Shown here in pieces: positions 45,678-51,452 of a DNA stretch of 51,452 nt. Numbering within the stretch: the stretch's first letter is position 1; the number at the start of each line of letters is the position of its first letter. A model generated the notes under the pieces. The model did no database searches and was not told the origin of the DNA. It saw only the letters and a list, made by a program, of their open reading frames with translations. Origin of the DNA: Calditrichota bacterium (GTDB taxonomy: Bacteria > Electryoneota > AABM5-125-24 > Hatepunaeales > Hatepunaeaceae); contig JABGPL010000023.1 in NCBI GenBank assembly GCA_018644935.1, forward strand, positions 1 to 51,452. The letters are read 5' to 3'. Both the position numbers and the translations under genes were made by a program.

Positions 45678-48600
45678 TTATTTTGTGAGTATAACTTTAG
45701 TTACTCTGCTGAATTGTTCTGTTTCGAGACGAATCAAATATAGCCCCGTCGAGTTCGTTCCTGCATTCCAGGGTATCGAATAATGTCCAGCGGTTTGATT
45801 TTCGGAAACAAGTTTCTCAACTAAACAACCTGTTATATCATATATTTGAATAGACACTTCTGCATCGTTCGGTAAACCGTATGATATTTTTGTTGTGGAG
45901 TTAAATGGATTCGGGTACGCAGTTGACATATAGAAACCTTCGGGCAATAGAGGTTGAACGGTCACATTCAGAACAGTAGATACATCAGTTCTGTATTTTA
46001 AACCTGAACCCATCAGCACTTCTGACAGCCTAATTTCATATTGATCATTGTTAGAAGAGAGCACTAAGCTGAATGTTTCCTGATCTCGCATGCCGTCAAT
46101 TCGATCTGTGAATTCATCATCACCCCATACGGCTAATCCGCATCTGAAGTTACGATCTACACTTCCCTGTCCCACAATCGTATTATGGGAGCTCAGTACT
46201 GAGACAATATCTCCTGGTTGGACATTATTACCAGAGATATCATTCAGAAGCAAACTCATATTTGATCCCGTAGATTCCAGTGGTGAAATCAGGTTGTGCT
46301 CTGGATTAAACTTTTCAGAAAATGCCAATTCTTCTTCCTGTTCTGGAGGATATACAAATTCAACATCATCACTGGCGTTAACTTGATATCCCTGACCCGG
46401 TCGCCAGGGCGGCATATTGGAGAACTCGAATTGAGGTAACATGAACTCCCCTCTGCCGTTTTTAGCGCTAATCACATTTTCAATGATTGGTGACAGCACA
46501 TAGAAAACTGGAGATGAAGCATCAAGTTCGTAGGCAGGAGTGTATGCTAAAAGATTCCAACCCTGTGCGAGTTGAATCTCCTGATCTACTGGTATGGGAA
46601 TACCTAACCAGCGTAAGTCAACATTTTCTTCTACTTTTATCTGATAGGCTTCCTGGAGGCTCCAGAAAGGAATATTGCAGAAACCAAATTCAGGGACATA
46701 GAAACTACCGTTTTCATCTTTGGCAATATTCAATTGATCAATAATTTGCTCGAGCATCAAAACCACATCCGGACCTTCTTCCCTCTCCCAAAATTCCTCA
46801 ACCGGAATGATGTTGAGGGAAATCATATTCCAGTGGTCGTTAAGTTCGATGACCTGCTCAACTAACTCTGGTTCGTTTTCAGCAACAAGTGTGATAATGG
46901 TAAACCCATTTACCGCCCAGACTTGTTGGCCCAACATAATTTCATCTATTTCGGCTTCAATTTCGATCTCATTATCAAAATCCCAATAGCGAAAATTAAA
47001 TTGTTCACCATTTTGAAAGCCCTCAATCTCCTCGGTTCTTGGATCATCCCCCCAGACGGCAATTCCAATATCATTACCCGGGTCTATCATTATCGCGCCT
47101 GCACAAATTCCATCGGGTGTAAAAACACCAATTTCATCATGCTCTTCGAGGGGATCACCGTTCAATATAGCTGCGGTTACAATTATACTATGGCTATCTG
47201 CTGATACAATGTATTCAAAATGAGGTTCAAACTCTGCGACAAGTGTAAGCACGTTAAAGCCATCGGGTCTCCAGATTTGTCCTCCAGCAATTATTTCATC
47301 AATTTCGGCTTCAATTTCGATCTCATTATCAAAATCCCAATAGCGGAAGGTCATTAGTTCATCATTTTGAAAGCCATCAACTTCCTCTGTATCCGGATCA
47401 TCACCCCAGACAGACAAACCCGCCGGAAAAGGTCTTTGGATATTATCCATTCCAATAACAACAGCACCTGCGCATATTCCAGCTGGAGTAAAGATTCCAA
47501 TCTCATCGTTAATCTCAAGCATCTCACCATTTAATGTTGCGGAATTGATTAGTACTGCGGCATCATCACCTGTTGTAATAAATTCGAAATGTTGTTCAAA
47601 TCCTGCAACTAGTGTGAGCTGCGATAAACCATCATTCTGCCAGAACTGCTCTCCAAATCTCAATTCATCAATTTCCGCTTCAACTTCAATCTCACTGTCA
47701 AAATCCCAATAGAGGAAATTAAGAAGTTCTCCTTCAACAAATCCTTCAACCTCCTCTGTTCTCGGATTATCACCCCAGGCAGTCAACCCTACTGGAAATC
47801 CCTCATTATTCATGATTTCTTCGATTGACACTGCACCTGCACATAATCCAGCCGGCGTAAAGACACCAATCTCGTCGTCATTCTCAAGCATTTCACCATG
47901 TAATGTTGCAGATCTGATTATTATGTTATGAGTCGATTCTGTGAGGTTGAATTCAAAATGAGGTCCTGGTTCCTGTTCCTCAATTCCAACTCCGCTCAGT
48001 TCGATTTCAAATTCGTTTCCCTCTCTGCCACCGTTATTTGAAATGATTGTCAGGACTGCTTCAAACTGTGCCTCTTCCTCCGGTTCGAACATTACCTCTG
48101 CCATCCAAATCTCATCTCTGGCTAAAACGAATTCGTCTTCAAAATTAGTGCTGAACATGCCGTTATTTATCTCTATGCTCTCTACTAGAAGGTCCTCAAT
48201 TCCGATATTCATTATTTGGAATTCCCGAACCTCTACTTCACCGATGAAAACCTCACCAAAATCGATTTCTTCAGGATTCACAACAATTATTGGGTTTGGA
48301 TCAAATTCGGCTACAAGCGAGAGTATTGTAAATCCGTCACGTTGCCATATGTCCTGCCCAGCAGCGATTTCATCAATTTCAGCCATAATTTCGATCTCTG
48401 TGTCAAAATCCCAATACCGGAAATTTAACTGTTCACCATTTTGGAATCCTTCGACAATTTCGGTTTGAGCGTCATCTCCCCAGGCTGTTAATCCCATGTC
48501 TTCACCTAGGATAGCACCTGCACAAATACCACCCGGTGTAAATGCTGCGATCTCGTCTTGCGCTTCGAGATCTTCACCGTTTAAAGTAGCAGAAGTAATA

Positions 48601-51365
48601 ATAATTGCGTGATTATCTGCTGTTGCCACAAATCTAAAATGATGACCAGGTTCCTGATTTTCAATTCCTGTCCCGCTTAATTCCACCTCAAATTCATTTC
48701 CATCCTGACCACCATTGTTCGAAATTATTGTTAGAATCGCTGCTTGAACACCGACATCTTCAGGTTCAAACGAGACCTCTATTATCCTGAACTCATTTCT
48801 GCCTAATGCGAACTCGTCCTCGAAATCAGTGCCAAATGATCCGTCATTTATCTCAATACCCTCCACAATCAGATCATCAATACCATGATTCATTATTATG
48901 AGTTCTTGAACTCCAGCATCTCCAAGCAACACTTCTCCGAAATTAACCTGTCCGGGTACTACTTCAATCACAGGATCTGGTTCAAACTCGGCTACAAGTG
49001 TAACGACAGTAAACCCATTGGGGAACCAGACTCCATTTCCAACAAGAAGCTGGTCGATTTGTGCTAATACCTCAACCTCATTGTCAGAATCCCAGAAACG
49101 GAAATTTAATTCTTCGCGCTCAACAAATCCTTCAACTTCTTCGGTTTGAGGGTCATCACCCCATGCCAGCAAACCGATGGGAAATTCATTATCAACGTCA
49201 TTTATTGCCAATCCACCGGCACATACTCCACCAGGCGTAAATACTCCTATCTCGTCAAAACCAGTTAGCATTTCACCATTTAAAATTGCCGAATTGATAA
49301 TAATGGCACCATCCCTAATGGTTTCCCTATACAGAAAATGCGGTTCTTGATCCTGTTCTTCAATCCCAGCACCACGTAACCCTACTTCAAATTCATTTCC
49401 TCCCTCGCCACCATGATTCGAGCTTATTGTTATAGACGCTTCATATTCACCTATGTCTTCAGGTTCAAATGTAATTTCGAAAACAGCAACTTCGTTTCTG
49501 GCTAAAATGATTTCGTCTTCAAAATTGGTGCTAAATACGCGATCATTTGTTTCAAGATTTTCTACTACAAGATCATCCAAACCTGTATTACTTATGCTGA
49601 GTTCACGAACTTCAACATCACCGACGAGAATTTCTCCAAAATCAATCTCAACGGGATTAACGACAATTTCAGGATCTCCGTTTTCTTCCGTTATGAGCGA
49701 AAGTATTACCAACGAGTTGGGTTGCCATACCGGTTCACCCATTTCGACATCATCGATTATGGCTTCAAGTTCTAACTCATTGTCAGCATCCCATATTAGA
49801 AAAATCATTTCTTCACCACGTCTGAATCCCTCAATTACCTCAGTTTGAAGATCATCACCCCAGGCAAGAATACCAAATGGAAATTCATTATCAACATCGT
49901 TTAATGATCTACCACCGGCACATATCCCACCCGGTGTGAAAATTCCAACCTCATCACGGCCTTCCAGCAATTCACCATCAATAGTCGCTGAATTAACCAT
50001 GACAGCACTGTTCATATCAGTTTGATCAAAAAGGAAATGGATTCCTGGATCTTCTTCTTCGATACCGGTGCCCCTCAGTGCAATTACAACCCTCCCATTC
50101 TCATTACCATCATCATTAGAGGTTATTGTCAGAACGGCTTCATAATCAGCTTCATCATCAGGTTCAAATGATATTTGTATTATCACCATCTCATTTTGTT
50201 CAAGATCAATTCTATTTTCGAAATCTGTGCTGTATACACGGTTGTTTACTTCAATGTTTTCAATAACCAAATCCATAAATCCATCATTGCTGATCTGGAG
50301 TTCCAGTACTTCTGCGTCACCAACCGGAACCTCTCCAAAATCAAAAGCCATCGCATTAACCTGTAATTCAGGTGGTGGCATTGCTAAACCTACTCCAATC
50401 AAGTCAACCACGAACTCTCGTCCTTCCTGATCATTAGAAAATATTGTGAGGCTTTCATTATATTCACCCACGTTATCCGGTTGGAAAATGATACCAATCT
50501 CAATGATTTCACGAGGCTCAATTTCAAATGCATTTCCGCGATCAATTGAAAACAATTCGCTGGAGGTTATGATATCATCAATAGTGAGAATTTCACCTCC
50601 AGCATTAAAGATCTCGAGAATAATACCCCTTTCTTCTCCGACTATTACATCCCCAAAATCGAGTTCCTCTGAAGAGACCTCGATTATCGCAGGCAGTGGT
50701 ATAATTGTCAGTGTGAATTCAGCCTCAGCAGTCATTTCTCCCTGATCTGTAGCCACAATTGTTATCTCAACACCATCGGGAATTGCAAAATTCTCGTCAG
50801 GATTAAAACTGAGGATGTTATCATCACCAATTCTCATATTCAGTTCATCCGGGGCGTTTATGAAATCAAATCTCAGTTCGTCTCCATCAATATCGGAAAA
50901 GATATCATCAAGGTCAGCAATGATTGTCATGCCAGGATTTTGATCAACGACTCGGTCCTCTATCTCTCTCTCGACAATTGGAGCGTCGTTGACGGGGGTG
51001 ATAACGAGTATGAAGGTCTCCTCAGAGGTTAGACCTTCATCATCTGATGCAATAATCGTTATCTCTGCACCACCTGGAAGATTGAAGTCTTGATCGGCTT
51101 CAAGAAAAAGTAGATTGAGATTTTCTATTTGCATGCCAGCCTCAGCAGGTGCTCCGACTATCTCATAATCGAGTTGGTCATCATCCTCATCTGGAAAGAT
51201 CTCTGTAAGATCAACTATATCTACTCTACCGGCATCCTCATCTATCGTCAGATCTTCAATATCTCCAACCCAAGGTGGTGGACCTTCTCCTCTCAGGATC
51301 GCCAACCAAAAAACATCCGAGACTAACTGTTGATACGGAGCTTGCGAATAGGTCTTATTTAGCAA
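45678..51365 (-). CDS. Giant secreted repeat protein (cadherin-like, ASH and AWGDD modules) with T9SS tail; N-terminus missing
   Basis: 1895 residues are visible. Order: end of one cadherin-like repeat (about 15-25), two more (about 30-225), an ASH-type Ig domain (about 228-330), then ASH domains alternating with ~110-residue 'AWGDD' modules. The AWGDD cores lie near residues 505, 739, 964, 1199, 1322 and 1440; the last three modules follow each other without ASH domains. Then come the double WNL modules (about 1500-1680), a diverged AWGDD module (core near 1747) and a T9SS tail (AYPNPFNSTTKISY ... TKVILTK). The module core reads DEIGVFTPGGICAGA, then AWGDDPQTEEVEGF, then LNFRYWDFD and EIEAEIDEI. 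The frame starts at a TTG with no signal peptide and a stop 9 codons upstream, so the true N-terminus is lost or lies beyond a frameshift or assembly break. It is probably a cell-surface or matrix protein. Confidence 0.85.
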   Translation of the reverse strand: MLNKTYSQAPYQQLVSDVFWLAILRGEGPPPWVGDIEDLTIDEDAGRVDIVDLTEIFPDEDDDQLDYEIVGAPAEAGMQIENLNLLFLEADQDFNLPGGAEITIIASDDEGLTSEETFILVITPVNDAPIVEREIEDRVVDQNPGMTIIADLDDIFSDIDGDELRFDFINAPDELNMRIGDDNILSFNPDENFAIPDGVEITIVATDQGEMTAEAEFTLTIIPLPAIIEVSSEELDFGDVIVGEERGIILEIFNAGGEILTIDDIITSSELFSIDRGNAFEIEPREIIEIGIIFQPDNVGEYNESLTIFSNDQEGREFVVDLIGVGLAMPPPELQVNAMAFDFGEVPVGDAEVLELQISNDGFMDLVIENIEVNNRVYSTDFENRIDLEQNEMVIIQISFEPDDEADYEAVLTITSNDDGNENGRVVIALRGTGIEEEDPGIHFLFDQTDMNSAVMVNSATIDGELLEGRDEVGIFTPGGICAGGRSLNDVDNEFPFGILAWGDDLQTEVIEGFRRGEEMIFLIWDADNELELEAIIDDVEMGEPVWQPNSLVILSLITEENGDPEIVVNPVEIDFGEILVGDVEVRELSISNTGLDDLVVENLETNDRVFSTNFEDEIILARNEVAVFEITFEPEDIGEYEASITISSNHGGEGGNEFEVGLRGAGIEEQDQEPHFLYRETIRDGAIIINSAILNGEMLTGFDEIGVFTPGGVCAGGLAINDVDNEFPIGLLAWGDDPQTEEVEGFVEREELNFRFWDSDNEVEVLAQIDQLLVGNGVWFPNGFTVVTLVAEFEPDPVIEVVPGQVNFGEVLLGDAGVQELIIMNHGIDDLIVEGIEINDGSFGTDFEDEFALGRNEFRIIEVSFEPEDVGVQAAILTIISNNGGQDGNEFEVELSGTGIENQEPGHHFRFVATADNHAIIITSATLNGEDLEAQDEIAAFTPGGICAGAILGEDMGLTAWGDDAQTEIVEGFQNGEQLNFRYWDFDTEIEIMAEIDEIAAGQDIWQRDGFTILSLVAEFDPNPIIVVNPEEIDFGEVFIGEVEVREFQIMNIGIEDLLVESIEINNGMFSTNFEDEFVLARDEIWMAEVMFEPEEEAQFEAVLTIISNNGGREGNEFEIELSGVGIEEQEPGPHFEFNLTESTHNIIIRSATLHGEMLENDDEIGVFTPAGLCAGAVSIEEIMNNEGFPVGLTAWGDNPRTEEVEGFVEGELLNFLYWDFDSEIEVEAEIDELRFGEQFWQNDGLSQLTLVAGFEQHFEFITTGDDAAVLINSATLNGEMLEINDEIGIFTPAGICAGAVVIGMDNIQRPFPAGLSVWGDDPDTEEVDGFQNDELMTFRYWDFDNEIEIEAEIDEIIAGGQIWRPDGFNVLTLVAEFEPHFEYIVSADSHSIIVTAAILNGDPLEEHDEIGVFTPDGICAGAIMIDPGNDIGIAVWGDDPRTEEIEGFQNGEQFNFRYWDFDNEIEIEAEIDEIMLGQQVWAVNGFTIITLVAENEPELVEQVIELNDHWNMISLNIIPVEEFWEREEGPDVVLMLEQIIDQLNIAKDENGSFYVPEFGFCNIPFWSLQEAYQIKVEENVDLRWLGIPIPVDQEIQLAQGWNLLAYTPAYELDASSPVFYVLSPIIENVISAKNGRGEFMLPQFEFSNMPPWRPGQGYQVNASDDVEFVYPPEQEEELAFSEKFNPEHNLISPLESTGSNMSLLLNDISGNNVQPGDIVSVLSSHNTIVGQGSVDRNFRCGLAVWGDDEFTDRIDGMRDQETFSLVLSSNNDQYEIRLSEVLMGSGLKYRTDVSTVLNVTVQPLLPEGFYMSTAYPNPFNSTTKISYGLPNDAEVSIQIYDITGCLVEKLVSENQTAGHYSIPWNAGTNSTGLYLIRLETEQFSRVTKVILTK
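46030..50010 (-). repeat. Coding tandem/alternating repeats: AWGDD modules
   Basis: Seven copies of a sequence encoding WGD[DN] lie on the minus strand near 49853, 49150, 48475, 47770, 47400, 47047 and 46125. The spacings are about 703, 675 and 705 bases for the first three steps (module plus ASH domain), then 370 and 353 (module alone), and then a long gap to the diverged last copy. The two period lengths indicate duplication of a two-domain unit and, separately, of the single module. Confidence 0.8.
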
Positions 51366-51452
51366 GACCAGATCCTTTTTTTCGACCGGCTAGAGTTGGC
51401 AAGAGGGCTCGCGGGTTTGAAGATGAAGACCCCGAAGATAAAGATTTTGCGG
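51366..51452. other. Window end with no continuation of the repeat protein
   Basis: All three minus-strand frames contain stops in or just downstream of this stretch, and none encodes the beginning of the cadherin-like repeat expected before residue 15 of the giant protein. One plus-strand frame is open (from at least 51299 to the end) and encodes an acidic run, but it is antisense to known coding sequence over part of its length. This may be a true N-terminal boundary, a frameshift or a chimeric contig end. Confidence 0.5.

Noticed and set aside
51299..51452. Plus-strand frame encoding an acidic run at the window end
   Set aside because: It is open but short, partly antisense to the cadherin-like repeat and without start or similarity. 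It is kept only as a remark on the contig end.

Overview
The window looks like an AT-rich bacterial chromosome segment from the FCB superphylum (the broad Bacteroidota / Ignavibacteria / Calditrichota / candidate-phylum lineage). The main evidence is five large secreted proteins that end in a type IX secretion (T9SS) sorting tail: a PNPFNS motif, then roughly 80 residues of beta-sandwich, then a basic C-terminus. Other signs are multi-PAS hybrid histidine kinases, an archaeal-type prolyl-tRNA synthetase and a FabL-type enoyl-ACP reductase. The exact phylum cannot be fixed from sequence alone. No rRNA, tRNA, CRISPR array or prophage was found, and no T9SS machinery gene is present.

Layout. (1) 1-660: the 3' end of an IS4-type transposase and palindromic repeats. 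(2) 660-4037, minus strand: an operon of an outer-membrane beta-barrel protein, a small PstS-like periplasmic binding protein and a membrane histidine kinase, without a response regulator nearby. (3) 4700-7408: a secreted beta-helix / propeller T9SS cargo. (4) 7733-15607, minus strand: a copper/silver efflux island. It holds cusC-, cusB- and cusA-like genes, a Cys-rich heavy-metal-binding lipoprotein directly after cusA, a DUF1801 protein and a second heavy-metal-binding lipoprotein. (5) 16006-22442, plus strand: a six-PAS hybrid kinase and a secreted M28 peptidase. (6) 22447-23214, minus: fabL-like SDR. (7) 23505-28049, plus: a membrane hybrid kinase and a response regulator with a C-terminal CxxC...CxxC motif, closed by a hairpin terminator. 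(8) 28144-31249, plus: GNAT and methyltransferase genes overlapping by an ATGA, then two paralogous membrane proteins and a winged-helix regulator. (9) 31613-35624, plus: proS, a secreted protein of unknown role and a SIMPL-domain protein. (10) 35870-51365, minus: secreted and surface proteins. These are a propeller/ASH/FIMAH protein, a PreP-like M16 metalloprotease, a small secreted protein and two paralogous giants built from cadherin-like repeats.

How it fits together. The resistance genes form a complete tripartite Cu(I)/Ag(I) pump, with accessory lipoproteins carrying the same metal-binding module that sits at the N-terminus of the CusB-like adaptor. The signalling genes suggest a free-living, environmentally responsive cell. 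The right-hand third is dominated by exported proteins that probably reach the surface through T9SS. The largest (45678-51365) contains a regularly repeated module of about 110 residues, called here the 'AWGDD' module, which alternates with ASH-type Ig domains. This is the most interesting protein-level structure in the window. Its N-terminus breaks off near the window edge.

The intergenic spaces hold several families of short nested palindromes, some of which have extended apparent reading frames. For several genes I moved the start to a better-supported codon, and each case is explained in its entry.
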